Origin: Bog-473 sp963755495
GTDB lineage: Bacteria > Actinomycetota > Acidimicrobiia > Acidimicrobiales > RAAP-2
Length of the DNA: 64,000 bases
Direction of reading: 5' to 3'
Assembly: GCA_963755495.1 (NCBI GenBank)
Contig: CAVWJS010000003.1
Coordinates: forward strand, 62,001-126,000
The notes below the pieces were generated by a model. That model was not told where the DNA came from. It saw only the letters and a program-made list of their open reading frames with translations, and did no database searches. Of the stretch, positions 24,068 to 34,550 are shown in pieces (the stretch's first letter is position 1; every line of letters begins with the position of its first letter). A program made the translations under genes and the position numbers.

Positions 24068-25288
24068 TCAGTGACCCGACGGAGGACGAGCGGCCGGAAG
24101 TTTCGGCTCCCGGGGGAGCCCGAGACCCTGCTCGCCGATGGTGTTGCGCTGGATCTCGTCGGTACCGCCGCCGATGCGCAGAGCGGGTGCGAACAGCAGG
24201 CGCTCGATCCACGGGGCGCCCTCCTCGTCGTCGAGGACCGTGGCGCGCATGCCCAGCAGATTCGTCACGTCGTCGGCGGTGCGGCGCGCGTGGTCGGAGT
24301 ACATGAGCTTCGACAACGAGCCGCCGGCGGGAACCACGCCGGGGAGGGCGACGCGTTCACCGAGCAGATCGAGCACCCGCTCGCGGATGACGGTGCGCGC
24401 CACCATCTGGCGCACGGCCGGATCCTTCCCGCGGTCGAGTCGCTTCACCAGGCTGATCAGCTGGTTGGCGCCCCGCCCACTGGTGCCGCCGCCGATGGCG
24501 GCCCGCTCGCTCCGGAGCATCGTGCGCAACACGGTCCAGCCGTCCCCGAGCCCGCCGATCAGATCGCCCTCGGGGACGAAAACGTCGTCGAGGAACACCT
24601 CGTTGAAGTGATAGGCGCCCGACATCTGCCGGAGCGGGCGGACATCGACGCCGGGATCGTGCATGTCGAGGGCAAAGCACGAGAGCCCCGCCTGACGGCT
24701 GGACTCCGGGTCGCTCCGGGCGATGAGCAGGGCGTAGCGGGAAAACCCGGCGTTCGACGTCCAGACCTTCTGGCCCGTGACCGACCAGCCCTCATCGACG
24801 GGCGACGCCACGGTGCGGACACTGCCGAGGTCGGACCCTGCGCCCGGCTCAGACAACAGCTGGCACCACGCCTCGTCGCCGCGGGCGACGGCCGGCAGGT
24901 GTCGGAGGCGCAGTTCGTGAGTCCCGTGGGCAAACAGGACAGCCGGGAGCATCTCGAGTGCGACGGCGAACGCCTTCGTCGAGACGCCATAGCGGAGGGA
25001 CACCTCGGCAACCACGTCGTCCTGCCACTCCGGCGCCCCGCCGCCGCCGCAGTCCTCCGGCCACGATCTCGCGGCGAGCCCCGCGTCGAACAACTTCCGC
25101 TGCCACGAGCGCGTGACCTCGGCGACGTGCTCCTCACGTGACCGGTACTCCTCGGGCGTCGCCGCGCTGACCAGATGGATGGCGGAGAAGTCGCCCGGCG
25201 AGCCCTTCCGAGGGGCGTTGGCCTCGAACCAGCCGACTACGTGCGCCTCGAAAGCGGGACGATCGAGCCTTGCGTGAGCGTCGCTCAC
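24068..25288 (-). CDS. Acyl-CoA dehydrogenase family protein
   Basis: 406-aa flavoenzyme of the acyl-CoA dehydrogenase superfamily, introducing an alpha-beta double bond in an acyl-CoA and passing electrons to ETF. Visible: N-terminal helical domain (SWQRKLFDAGLAARSWPEDCGG), FAD-binding WCQLLSEPGAGSDLGSVRT and SVTGQKVWTSNAGFSRYALL (the Q-K-x-W-T/S motif), and C-terminal GGGTDEIQRNTIGEQGLGLP with the nucleotide-contacting segment. The catalytic base is not assigned with certainty. The GTG start at 25288 overlaps the stop of the amidohydrolase by four bases (GTGA), so both are in one operon. The bias towards long-branched or cyclic substrates typical of actinobacterial FadE-like proteins is possible but unproven. 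Confidence 0.92.
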   Translation of the reverse strand: MSDAHARLDRPAFEAHVVGWFEANAPRKGSPGDFSAIHLVSAATPEEYRSREEHVAEVTRSWQRKLFDAGLAARSWPEDCGGGGAPEWQDDVVAEVSLRYGVSTKAFAVALEMLPAVLFAHGTHELRLRHLPAVARGDEAWCQLLSEPGAGSDLGSVRTVASPVDEGWSVTGQKVWTSNAGFSRYALLIARSDPESSRQAGLSCFALDMHDPGVDVRPLRQMSGAYHFNEVFLDDVFVPEGDLIGGLGDGWTVLRTMLRSERAAIGGGTSGRGANQLISLVKRLDRGKDPAVRQMVARTVIRERVLDLLGERVALPGVVPAGGSLSKLMYSDHARRTADDVTNLLGMRATVLDDEEGAPWIERLLFAPALRIGGGTDEIQRNTIGEQGLGLPREPKLPAARPPSGH

Positions 25289-26154
25289 GCCCGCTCCAGT
25301 CCGAGCACCCTCTCCGCGTTGTGGCGCAGGAACTTTGGCCACACCTCGTCCTTGAAGCCTACGTTCGGTAGCTCGCCGAAGATCCGCTCGAGCGAGAGAC
25401 CCATGGGGAAGTAGCCGCCATAGAGGATCCGCTCCGCGCCGCGTGTGTTGGCGTAGTCGACGATTTCCTGCGGGTAGTAGCGGGGGGCGAAGGCCGAAGT
25501 CGAATAGAACAGGTTGGGCCACTTGATCATCAGCTTGATCGCGAGGTCGACCCACGGCTCGGCACCGTGCCGCATCACAAACACCAGGTCCGGGAAGTCA
25601 TACATGACCCGGTCGACCAGCTCGACATGCTGCACCAGCGACGGCACTCGAGGACCGGCCACGCCCACGGTGACGAATACCGGTATGCCGAGCTCGACGC
25701 ACTTGGCATAGAGAACATAGGCCAGCGGCGCATCGATCGGGACCTGGGGCACGACACCATGCGGCATGAACGCCGCTGCCCGAACCCCCCACTCCTGGTG
25801 GGCCGCCACGAGCTTGCGGATACCGTCCATGCCCTCGTTCGGGTCGACCGTCCACGCCCCGACGAACCGGTCGGGATATTCACGCAAGGCCCGCTCCGTG
25901 ACCGTGGGGTTGGCCGTCAGGCTGACCAGACCAACGTCGATACCGTGGCGGTCCATCTCCGAGAGTGTGGCCACCACCGGGTCGGCGACCTCGCGGAGCT
26001 CGTGCTCGGGTATCTCCTTGAACATGTACTCCGCCGGCATGGAGAACCGCTCGACCGAGTCGCGGTCGCGAAACAGCTTTCGCATGCTCCCATAGAGCTG
26101 TTCGGGGTCAGTCGGGAAGCCGATGAGTGTGTCGATAGCTCTGACGCTGAACAT
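25285..26154 (-). CDS. Amidohydrolase family protein (Amidohydro_2 type)
   Basis: 289-aa TIM-barrel hydrolase or decarboxylase of the amidohydrolase_2 class. Visible: MFSVRAIDTLIGFPTDPEQL at the start, GIDVGLVSLTANPT, AWTVDPNEGMDG, DLVFVMRHGAEPWVDLAIKL (a His-bearing strand) and LYGGYFPMGLSLERIFGELP. The family's N-terminal His-x-His is replaced here (IDTLIGF), and the late motif is YGGYFPMG rather than the common F-G-S-D-W-P, so metal binding may differ from classical members such as ACMSD. It is translationally coupled to the acyl-CoA dehydrogenase downstream. It may cleave or decarboxylate an intermediate in the same pathway. Confidence 0.85.
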   Translation of the reverse strand: MFSVRAIDTLIGFPTDPEQLYGSMRKLFRDRDSVERFSMPAEYMFKEIPEHELREVADPVVATLSEMDRHGIDVGLVSLTANPTVTERALREYPDRFVGAWTVDPNEGMDGIRKLVAAHQEWGVRAAAFMPHGVVPQVPIDAPLAYVLYAKCVELGIPVFVTVGVAGPRVPSLVQHVELVDRVMYDFPDLVFVMRHGAEPWVDLAIKLMIKWPNLFYSTSAFAPRYYPQEIVDYANTRGAERILYGGYFPMGLSLERIFGELPNVGFKDEVWPKFLRHNAERVLGLERA

Positions 26155-26322
26155 CAGGCAAGCAACCTTAGGCGAGCCTCAGCTCGGGCGCGTTCTCCGC
26201 CATCAAACTGCGCCGATCCTTGATCGGGAGCTCCTCGACGTTCTTGAAGAAGTCTCCAAGATGGACTTCCCCGTCTGGGGAGCCCGTGGGATTCCGTCCC
26301 GAACACGTATGCTGAGCCGCTC

Positions 26323-26811
26323 TTACACAGTTTGCTTAGGTCCGACTCGAGGGAGGATGGGGCTCTTGGCGGCACTGCGCCACCTTTTGCGCTCTTGACG
26401 TTCAACCATTGGCGCAATGTCAGTTACCAGATGTTGCGTGAGCTCGAAGTCATGGTCGTCTCTTAGGGGATCTACGGAAAGCATCTCATGAGAGATGTCA
26501 GCTAGGTCTCCATCGTCCCGATGTACCGCCATGATCCGCGCACCACGTTTCTTCGCATCTGTAACACGCTCGAGCAGCTGGGGCGAGTGGGAGGATGAGG
26601 AGACGATAAGCAGCGTCTGATGCCGAGTGAGTTGGCTGAGCTCCCTCAGTGTGAAGGCGAGATGTGCCGGCGCTCCTTGCGGCACTTCCCACCGCACCAG
26701 GGTCGGAATCAGATCAGCGCGATCGTCCCTCTTCGCCTCTTCTGCCAAATGCGCGACGAAATGCCAGGGCTCGAACTCGGGCGTGCCCATTACCAAAAGA
26801 CGATCCGACAT
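26323..26811 (-). CDS. Uncharacterised actinobacterial protein
   Basis: 162 aa from the ATG at 26811 (MSDRLLVMGTPEFEPWHFVA). The sequence alternates strands and helices: LIPTLVRWEVPQGAPAHLAF, QTLLIVSSSSHSPQLLERVT, KRGARIMAVHRDDGDLADIS. I recall similar actinobacterial hypothetical proteins but know no function; the fold could be Rossmann-like (SIS or receiver-like). The frame is open another 37 codons upstream and runs into the IS element end, so the gene's original start or promoter may have been replaced when the element inserted just upstream. Confidence 0.6.
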   Translation of the reverse strand: MSDRLLVMGTPEFEPWHFVAHLAEEAKRDDRADLIPTLVRWEVPQGAPAHLAFTLRELSQLTRHQTLLIVSSSSHSPQLLERVTDAKKRGARIMAVHRDDGDLADISHEMLSVDPLRDDHDFELTQHLVTDIAPMVERQERKRWRSAAKSPILPRVGPKQTV

Positions 26812-26896
26812 GCTGCGACGTCCGCCCAACGCATGAGCGAATTGAAGTGTGTCAATACCCAGAGCTCCCAAGTGTCTGACCCATCTCTTGACGCTC

Positions 26897-26922
26897 TGAG
26901 GTTGCCCAGAAATAGTGGACAC
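26897..26922. repeat. Left terminal inverted repeat of the IS3 element
   Basis: Begins TGAGGTTG and ends AGTGGACAC; pairs with the right end, with two differences. Confidence 0.8.
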
Positions 26923-26926
26923 GGTT

Positions 26927-27798
26927 TTAAGCGGCTTGTTGCTTGGGGGCCAACGTTAACTCGTAGCGGATGGGGCTGAGGTTGTCGGCCTTGGCGCAGC
27001 GACGTTGGTGGTTGTAGAAGTTGATGTAGCGGGCGATGCCGGCTCGGAGTTCGTCGATGGTGGCGAAGGTGTGCCGGTAGAAGTACTCGTGTTTGAAGAT
27101 CGACCAGAAGCTCTCGGCGCTGGCGTGGTCGAAGCAGCTACCCGTCGCTCCCATGGAGCGAACGAGGCCGACGCTGTCGCAGAAGCTCCACGACCTTTTG
27201 ATCTGAGAATTGACTGCCCCGGTCGGTGTGAAACACCGTTCCCTTCACCTGGCCGAAACGGGTTGCCGCCGCTTGCTCCAACGCCTCGAGGACGATCTCG
27301 GTGCGCATGTGATCAGCGACCGAGAAGCCGAGCACCCGAGAGGATCCCTCGTCGCGGATGGCGCACAGGTAGGCCTCGCCGTCGCCGACGGTGAGGTAGG
27401 TGATGTCCGAGGTCCACAGCTCGTCGATCCCGTCGGGATGGAAGTCCCGGTTCACCAGGTCCGCCGGGTAGGTGGCGGTCGGATCGGCGGTGGTGGTGAC
27501 CTTGAACAGCCGGGGCTGACGCCCACGATGCCGAGGCTGGCCATGCGGGCCGCCACGGTGTTGTGGCTCACCCGCTCCCCGGCCTCGTGCAGGTCAGGGT
27601 GATCCGAGGCGCGCCGTAGGTGCCGTTCGAGCTCTTGTGGAAGCTGATGATCTTGGCGTCGAGATCGGCCCGGCGGACCTCGCTCGGCAGCGCTGGGCGG
27701 TCCTGGGCCGCCCTCCAGCGGTAGTAGCCGGCCGTGGAGACCTCCAAGAGGCGGGCCATGCGGGTGATCTCGAAGTTCGCGCACTCGGCGGCCATCAA
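26927..27798 (-). pseudogene. IS3 transposase OrfB, several frameshifts
   Basis: The catalytic DDE part of an IS3 transposase, spread over at least three frames. In order: ITRMARLLEVSTAGYYRWRA with SSNGTYGAPRI (HTH_21 region); HEAGERVSHNTVAARMASLG; ELWTSDITYLTVGDGEAYLC (first Asp); VFHTDRGSQFSD (second Asp); SCFDHASAESFWSIFKHEYF (Glu), YINFYNHQRRCAKADNLSPI and a C-terminal RYELTLAPKQQAA. All three catalytic acids are present in the DNA, but breaks near 27580, 27455 and 27150 prevent a full protein. Shifts could be decay or sequencing error. Confidence 0.85.
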
Positions 27799-28116
27799 CG
27801 CAAATCTCTCTGCTTTGGTGGATTCGAAGCGAAGTACGCGGCAGCTTTTCCCAAGAAGGCCAGGTCCTTGTCCTGCTCGGCCACCTGGCGGCGCAGCCGC
27901 AACAGCTCGGTCCGCTCCGCCGCACTCAACGGCTCATCGGACGCTCCGGCCACCGTCTCCATGCCGGCGACGCTCATCGCGCACCCACCGGGCCAACGAG
28001 CTGTCCACCACCGACAGCTCGGCGGCCACCTCGGCCACCGTTCTGCCCGTGTCGATCACGCGGTGAGCAGCCTCGGTCTTGAACTCCAGCGTGAACTTCC
28101 GCCTCGTAGTTCCCAT
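27795..28116 (-). pseudogene. IS3 transposase OrfA, frameshifted
   Basis: Small DNA-binding protein of the element: MGTTRRKFTLEFKTEAAHRV and TVAEVAAELSVVDSSLARWV form the HTH_Tnp_1 helix-turn-helix; after a frame change near 27975 the leucine-zipper part LSAAERTELLRLRRQVAEQD and FLGKAAAYFASNPPKQRD follows. The 322-base span is not a multiple of three. In an intact element OrfA and OrfB are joined by programmed -1 frameshifting. Confidence 0.8.
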
Positions 28117-28158
28117 GATCGAACATCCTTCCAGCCGACCCAAAGGTCAGCCTGTCAG

Positions 28159-28185
28159 GTGTCCACTAAATTCTGGGGAACCTCA
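28159..28185. repeat. Right terminal inverted repeat of the IS3 element
   Basis: Reads GTGTCCACT...CTGGGGAACCTCA on the plus strand, the complement of the left end; followed by the CTC target duplication. Confidence 0.8.
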
Positions 28186-28301
28186 CTCCTTGTCGATGTC
28201 TCCACGGTATCTTCCTACTTTCAGTTGTGAGTGCCCAGGACAGACGGTGTCATGTTCTCAGTCGGCCCTTCGTGCTCGCAGCGCCCGCCTGCTTCCATCA
28301 T

Positions 28302-31300
28302 TTAGAAGTGTTCCGCGCTCGGGCTGGAGAGTGTGCCGGTATAGCCCAGTGATGGGTCGGCCGCATAGATGGCGACACTTGGCGCACCTTGCGTCGGATT
28401 GGCGACGCTGGCCGCACCCAGCGTTATCGTCAACGTGTTGGCACCATCCCATTGAATCGAACTGCAGGAGGCGTCAATGATAAGAATGCAACCGAGGCTC
28501 AGACCACCGAACGTGACAGTGCCAGTGAAGTAGCCGCCTTGACCGAGGTCGATTGAACCGAAATGAAATCCCCCCGCACAGTCACTTGAATCGCTGACCG
28601 AAGTGATGATTCCATCGCCGCCGGCAGTCTCCGTGGCGGTCACGACGACATTGGGTCCACCGAGCTCTGGATGACTCGACGATGTCCAACCTGAACAAAA
28701 GCTGCCCAAGCCGGGTGGGTTCGTGTACGTCACGACTATCGTGTCACCTTGATCGGCCCGACCAATGTTTCCGGAGCCGTTGTTAATGGCGAGAGAACCC
28801 GCAATCAGCGACGTGGTGATAACGGTGATCGGCTCAGCACTGCATCCGCTCACCGCAGCGGCATTATTGGCGTCACCCGAATACGATGCCACGAAGTAGT
28901 ACGCTCCAGCGGCCACGGTGGCTGTCCAGTCCGGCGAATTGGGCACGGTTCCGCTCGCAACCGTCACGGGTCCGAGTGTGGAGATCAGGCCGCCGCCCGT
29001 ACTGGTGCAAGTCGCGTTGTCGTAGACGTCGTAGGTGACGGATCCTCCCGCATTGGCGCTCGCCCCCGACAGGGTGGCCGTGTCGTATGCGGTCCCCGCA
29101 ATGGGCACGGACGTAGCCGAGAGCTGCGTGGAGATCGTGGGCATATTTTGAGTGACCACAATCGGCTCAGCACCACACCCGCTCGACGCAGCAGTGTTAT
29201 TCCCATCACCCGAATACGATGCAGCAAAGAAGTACGTTCCGGCGGCACCGGTGGCCGTCCAGCTCGGGGAATCGGGGACGGTTCCGCTTGCGACCGTAAC
29301 TGGACCCAAAGTGGTGATGAGTCCTCCGCCTCCACTGGTGCAGGTGGCGTTGTTATAGACGCTATAGATGACAGAACCCCCCGCATTGGCGCTCGCCCCG
29401 GAGAGAGTCGCGGTGTCATAGACCGAACCCCCTATGGCTACCGAGGGGGCGGAGAGCTGCGTGGTGATCGAGGGGGAGCTCGGGCTCACGGTTAAGGGCT
29501 CGGCGATGCAACCACTGGCCGATGCGATGTTGTTTACATCACCCGAGTACGACGCCACGAAGTAGTCCGTCCCGGCCGCGTTCGGCGTCCAGGCCGGTGA
29601 ATCCGGAACCGCTCCATTTGTGACGGTCACCGGACCGAGAGTGGAAATCAGGCCGCCGCCCGTACTGGTGCAGGTGGCGTTGTTATAGACGTTGTAGGTA
29701 ACGGAGCCACCGGCATTGGCGCTCGCCCCGGAGAGGGTCGCGGTGTCATAGACCGAACCCCCTATGGCCACGCTCGTGACCGAAAGCTGCGTGGAGAGGG
29801 ACGCAGCGTTTTGAACAACGGTGACGGACTCAGTACTGCACCCAGTCGTCGCTGCCGTGTTGTTGGCGTCACCCGAGTACGACGCCACGAAGTAGTCCAT
29901 CCCGGCCGCGTTCGGCGTCCAGGCCGGTGAATCCGGAACCGCTCCATTTGTGACGGTCACCGGACCGAGAGTGGAAATCAGGCCGCCGCCCGTACTGGTG
30001 CAGGTGGCGTTGTTATAGACGTTGTAGGTAACGGAGCCACCGGCATTGGCGCTCGCCCCGGAGAGGGTCGCGGTGTCATAGACCGAACCCCCTATGGCCA
30101 CGCTCGTGACCGAAAGCTGCGTGGAGAGGGACGCAGCGTTTTGAACAACGGTGACGGACTCAGTACTGCACCCAGTCGTCGCTGCCGTGTTGTTGGCGTC
30201 ACCCGAGTACGACGCCACGAAGTAGTCCATCCCTGCCGCATCAGGTGTCCATGTCGGCGAGTCTGGAATGGTGCCGTTGGTGACCGCGAGGGGCCCGAGG
30301 GTTGCGATCAGACCCCCACCGCCAATGGTACATGTGGCGTTGTCATAGACACTGTAGGTAACGATGCCACTCGCTGCGGCGGTTGCGCCTGAAAGGGTCG
30401 CCGTGTCATAGGCCGCACCCCCAATGGCCACGCTGGTGGCTGAGAGCTGGGTTGAGATGGACGGTGCGTTCTTCCTTACGCTGATCGGCTCTGCACCACA
30501 ACCACTCACCGCAGTGGCGTCATTCGCGTCACCCGAGTAGGAGGCCACGAAGTAGTACGTCCCGGCGGTACCGATGGCCGTCCAGTTCGGCGAGTCGGGA
30601 ACGCTGCCTTCGCTGACGCTCACCGGACCGAGGGTCGTGACCAGACCCCCGCCTCCACTTGTGCAGTTGGCGTTGTCGTAGACACTGTAGGTAACGGAGC
30701 CACTGGCATTGGCGCCGGCGCCGGAAAGGAGAGCGGTGTCGTGGGCCGTACCCCCGATGGCCACGCTCGTGGCCGATAGCTGAGTGGAGATGGTCGGGGC
30801 ATTTTGACTGACAGTCATCGGCTCTGCGCTGCATGCACTCACTGCAGTGGCGTTGCTGGCGTCGCCCGAGTATGACGCCACGAAGTAGTACGTCCCGGCT
30901 GTACCGGTGGCCGTCCAATTCGGCGAGTCGGGAACGCTGCCGTCGTTGACCGTCACCGGACCCAACGTCGTGACCAGGCCTCCACTGCCGCTGCTGCAGG
31001 TGGCGTTGTCGTAGACACTGTAGGTGACGGTTCCTCCGGCATCGTCAGTGGCACCAGAGAGCGTTGCCGTATCAAAGAGCGAACCCCCTATCGCCACCGA
31101 GGGGACAGACAGGTCAGTGGAGAGGGTAGGAGTGCTTTGACTTACCGTGACGGGTGGAGAGGGCAGGGTCGGAGAACTCGGACGAGTCGGGGCGGGGGCA
31201 GTGGGGGAAGTCGGGTGGGGCGGCGAAGTGGGAGATGTGGGAGAAGCCCCATCTGGACCTTTGGGGTTTGTCTCCGCCGGTGCCGGAGTTGAGGTAGCAA

Positions 31301-33129
31301 CACTCACCGTGATCGGCTCAGCCGCGCATCCACTGGTTGCCGCGCTATTGCTGATATCACCGGAATAAAAGGCGACGAAGTAGTAAGTGCCGGTCGATTT
31401 CGGCGTCCACCTAGGTGAGTCAGGCACATCACCGCTGGTGACGGTCACCGGGGCCAGAGAAGCGATCAGACCATCGCCGTTCCCACAGTTTCTATTGTCA
31501 AAGACGGCGTAGGTGACCGAGCCGCCCGCCGTGGCGCTCGTTCCTGAGAAGTACGGCCGTATCATGAACCGCATCGCCTGGCGAGGTGGAGGTCGCCGAG
31601 AGCTGGGTGACGATTGTCGGTGTTTCTGGATTGACCGTGACCGGGCCAGCGGCGCACGCACTCATCGTTGCGCTGTTGTTGGCGTCACCCGAATACGAGG
31701 CAACAAAGTAGTAGGTGCCGGCTGCCGCCGTTGGCGTCCATGCCGGCGAGTTGGCAACGTTGCCGTTAGTGACAGCGACGGGACCCAATCTCGCCACCAG
31801 ACCCCCGTTATCGCTTGCGCAGGTCGCGTTGTCGTAGACGGTGTAGGTCACGGTGCCGCCAGCGGTGGCGCTGACCCCTGAAAGCAGAGCTGTGTCATAG
31901 ACGGAACCACCAAGCGCCACGGCACTGGACGAAAGCTGCATCGAGATGCCTGGTCCGTTGTGACCACCAACGGGCTTCTTGATAGCCGACGGAGTCGTCG
32001 CTACCGCAAGGATGCCATTCCCGTGAGATTGAACCGGGACCTGCGTCCCAGCCACCAACGCGCCCGCGGCGAGCGTCCCGGTCAGAGCGCTGGCCTGTGT
32101 GGCCAAGACTGCGACGCGGCCCAGGTTTCCGATCTGGCTCACGAAGGGGAAGTCGAACAGCCAAGACACCGGCCCGATGACCCAACGCAGTCGACCCAAG
32201 GAGACGTTGAGAAACGCTCGGACCACAACCGGATCAAACTGGGTCCCGGCGCAACGGGTTAGTTCGTTGCGCGCATCCGCCGGGCTGGAAGCGCTCTTAT
32301 ACGAACGCACAGCCGTCATAACCTCGAAGGTGTCAGCGACAGCCACGATACGTGCCCCGAGGGAAATGTCATTGCCCCCGAGCCCGTAGGGGTAGCCGGT
32401 CCCATCGAAACTCTCGTGATGCTGCTCAACTGTCAGCGCCCAATCCCCAAGCCATGCTTGGAGCGGCGCGATGAGACGACGGCCCTCCAAAGGATGTCGA
32501 CGGAGCGTGGCCCACTCTTCGTCGGTCGGCCTTCCGGCCTTGTTCAAGATGTCGGGATGGACGGTCATCTTGCCGATGTCGTGGAGAAGGGCAGACCAAC
32601 GCAACCGGTCACGATCGTCTTGGGAGAGCCTCATCTCATCGGCGATGAGGTCTGCGAAGGATCGGACTCGTTCAGAGTGGCCGCGAGTTCGGCGGTCGTG
32701 TTGGCCCAGTGCGGTCGCCAGCGCCAGAATCTCGATGGCCGCATTGTTGAGGTCACTGTCAGGTGAGACCTCACCGGATTGCACTTGTCGATCCAGGCTG
32801 CGCGTCGATCCAATCCTTCTGAGTACGGCCAGACGCGATGGTGCCTTATCGGGAAACAACATCGACATGTTCAACAACGCCGCGAGCGGCAAGAGTCGTC
32901 GAGAGAGCCGACCGGCGCCGATGGCAGCGAGCCCCGCGGTGCCGAGAACGCCGATCCACCACAGGACCTCGGACAAAACCGCATGTGGTCGAGGCAATAG
33001 GTGAGACAACGCGAAGGCGACGGTCGCTGATACGGCGATGGGAATCGCTACGACGGTGGCAGAAACCAAGAGGCTCGTTCTGGAAAAAGACTTCCAGCGG
33101 CGGCCAGAATCGCTACTTGGTTGAGCCAC
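28302..33129 (-). CDS. Giant membrane HD-GYP protein with about nine Ig-like repeats (one frameshift)
   Basis: About 1,608 residues if one frameshift is mended. N-terminus: two helices (LLVSATVVAIPIAVSATVAF; VLWWIGVLGTAGLAAIGAG), then a full HD-GYP phosphodiesterase domain (about residues 140-300): HSERVRSFADLIADEM, SALLHDIGK (HD), HHESFDGTGYPYGL (HHE...GYP) and VAVADTFEVMTA. HD-GYP domains hydrolyse c-di-GMP or cGAMP. A further helix (LATQASALTGTLAAGALVAG) precedes nine repeats of about 110 residues, each with SVTYxVYDNATC, VPDSPxWT, YYFVASYSGDAN and a second Cys, probably disulfide-bonded outer Ig-like modules; a Pro-rich linker splits repeats 2 and 3. A unique C-terminal domain of about 170 residues follows. 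An extra base near 31550 (CTTCTCAGG) splits the gene. GTG start at 33129 after AAAGAGG. Confidence 0.85.
29571..30230. repeat. Two identical tandem 330-bp repeats
   Basis: 29571-29900 and 29901-30230 appear identical base for base, one Ig-like repeat unit (110 codons) each, whereas the other repeats in the gene differ widely. This is a very recent tandem duplication or gene conversion, or possibly an assembly product. Confidence 0.85.
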
Positions 33130-33767
33130 TAACAAGCCTCTTTAAGGCTTCGGGACTCGATTTTTTGAGGACGCACTACGAGCGCGGAGAGGATTTTTAC
33201 GTGCGGTGAACCCGTCACCCGTAGGGGATGCCCCAAATTTTCAGAGCTGACGTAGAACATCTTTCGCACACCCGTTTCGATCCCATTGACGCTGGTCAAG
33301 GGCGCTGGGCCTTCCCAACCGCCTCTCAGATAAAGCCTGACTGCAAAGCCTCTCCGGAATAACCACCCGCGCCCAACAGGAACCCAACATGAAGGCTAAA
33401 GAGGCAGCGTCGAAAATGCCGGCAACGAAACTGCGATCGCTCTCCCATCAACCAACTTGCCCATTCATTGAGGAACGCAAATTCGCGCGGGTCACGCGTC
33501 CCTGCTGATCGCCAGATCCCATCCCAACCACGCCGATGGCAGCTTCTGCCCCAGGTGGGGGAACACCCCCCGGGATTCAAGGGGCCGATGCGCGAGTATT
33601 ACATTTTCGGGAGTGACGAGACCGCCTGCCAGCGATGCTGTCACGCACGAAGATCGGCTGGCGATCTTCCACCCGGCCAGATCCTTTATCGACGAATTTG
33701 AAACGACATCTCCTCACGACCTTAGGATCGTGCCTCGACAATTATGCGTTAGGAGCATCAAGACCCA
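33130..33767. other. Intergenic region without recognised gene
   Basis: About 640 bases between divergent genes. Frames up to 84 codons lack domains. I looked for a c-di-GMP riboswitch (GEMM) before the HD-GYP gene and did not recognise one. Confidence 0.5.
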
Positions 33768-34550
33768 ATGGCATCACTTACCAATCGCACGATCACAGCC
33801 CTCCGTTACCTTCACGATGAGCTAGCAGCTCTTGTCCCAACTCTCACCGAGGCCCAGCTAACCGGACCATCAGGCGCGTCGGAGTGGACCGTCGCCCAAG
33901 TTCTATCTCACCTGGGCAGCGGATCCGAGATCTCCCTCGCGAGCTATCGAGCTGCTTTGACAGGCACACCCGAACCAGAAGGCGGATTTAACCAAAGCAT
34001 CTGGGACCGTTGGAATGCTCTCGAACCTCAGGATCAGGCCATTGGCTTTCTCGACCACGACGCGAGGCTGGTCGAGACTGCGGAGGCTCTGACGCCTGAG
34101 CAACGTGAGAACCTAAAGATCAAGCTTGGATTCCTCCCGGCCCCGCTCGGGATCGCCACGATTTTAGGGATGCGCCTCAACGAGGTCGTACTGCACAGCT
34201 GGGATGTGCGCGTCGCTGTCGATCCCACCGCGACACTGAGTGGGGAGTCCGCCGAAGTACTGGCGGATCAGTTTTCCGGAGAGATGAGCTTCATGCTTGG
34301 CTTCCTCGGCCACGCCGAAACCCTCGCTCAGACGACGGTTGTGGACGCACACGGTTACGGCCTGGCCATTTCCGACGCCGTGAGTCTCATGCCTAATGTT
34401 GAAAATGCCACCGCCAACTTCGTCGGACCGCTCGAAGCCTTTGTCCGCCTGATCGGCGGCCGACTCACACCCGCTCGCACGCCGGCCAGCGTCCGCGTCC
34501 TTGGCAACGTCAACCTCGACGATCTGCGCCGGGTCTTTCCGGGTTTCTGA
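33768..34550 (+). CDS. Maleylpyruvate isomerase family mycothiol-dependent protein
   Basis: 260-aa protein of the DinB-like / MDMPI family. The N-terminal four-helix domain (about 1-165) has LHDELAALVPTLTEAQLTGP and SEWTVAQVLSHLGSGSEISL, whose His is one of the metal ligands, and LNEVVLHSWDVRVAVDP with the typical H-x-W-D-V motif. The C-terminal domain (about 190-258) includes SLMPNVENATANFVGPLEAF and IGGRLTPARTPASVRVLGNV. Members use mycothiol, the actinobacterial thiol, as cofactor in isomerisation or conjugation; the actual substrate is unknown. An AGGAG lies 12-13 bases before the ATG. It stands alone between the HD-GYP gene and the catabolic cluster. Confidence 0.88.
   Translation: MASLTNRTITALRYLHDELAALVPTLTEAQLTGPSGASEWTVAQVLSHLGSGSEISLASYRAALTGTPEPEGGFNQSIWDRWNALEPQDQAIGFLDHDARLVETAEALTPEQRENLKIKLGFLPAPLGIATILGMRLNEVVLHSWDVRVAVDPTATLSGESAEVLADQFSGEMSFMLGFLGHAETLAQTTVVDAHGYGLAISDAVSLMPNVENATANFVGPLEAFVRLIGGRLTPARTPASVRVLGNVNLDDLRRVFPGF

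Larger units (their letters stand above)
26897..28185 (-). mobile_element. IS3-family insertion sequence with 3-bp target duplication
   Basis: Element of about 1289 bases. The ends are inverted repeats of about 26 bases, both beginning TGAGGTT and containing CCCAGAA and AGTGGACAC (26897-26922 and the complement of 28159-28185; the left copy differs by a missing base and a G/C change). Immediately outside is CTC on both sides (26894-26896 and 28186-28188), a 3-bp target duplication typical of IS3. Inside, orfA and orfB of an IS3 transposase are present but broken. So the insertion itself is well preserved at the ends, but the transposase as read is inactive. Confidence 0.88.

Noticed and set aside
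28302..31661. CRISPR array or satellite DNA
   Set aside because: The 330-base periodicity is coding (110-residue Ig-like modules), with no short repeats separated by unique spacers.
33130..33767. c-di-GMP riboswitch before the HD-GYP gene
   Set aside because: No GEMM consensus recognised by eye.
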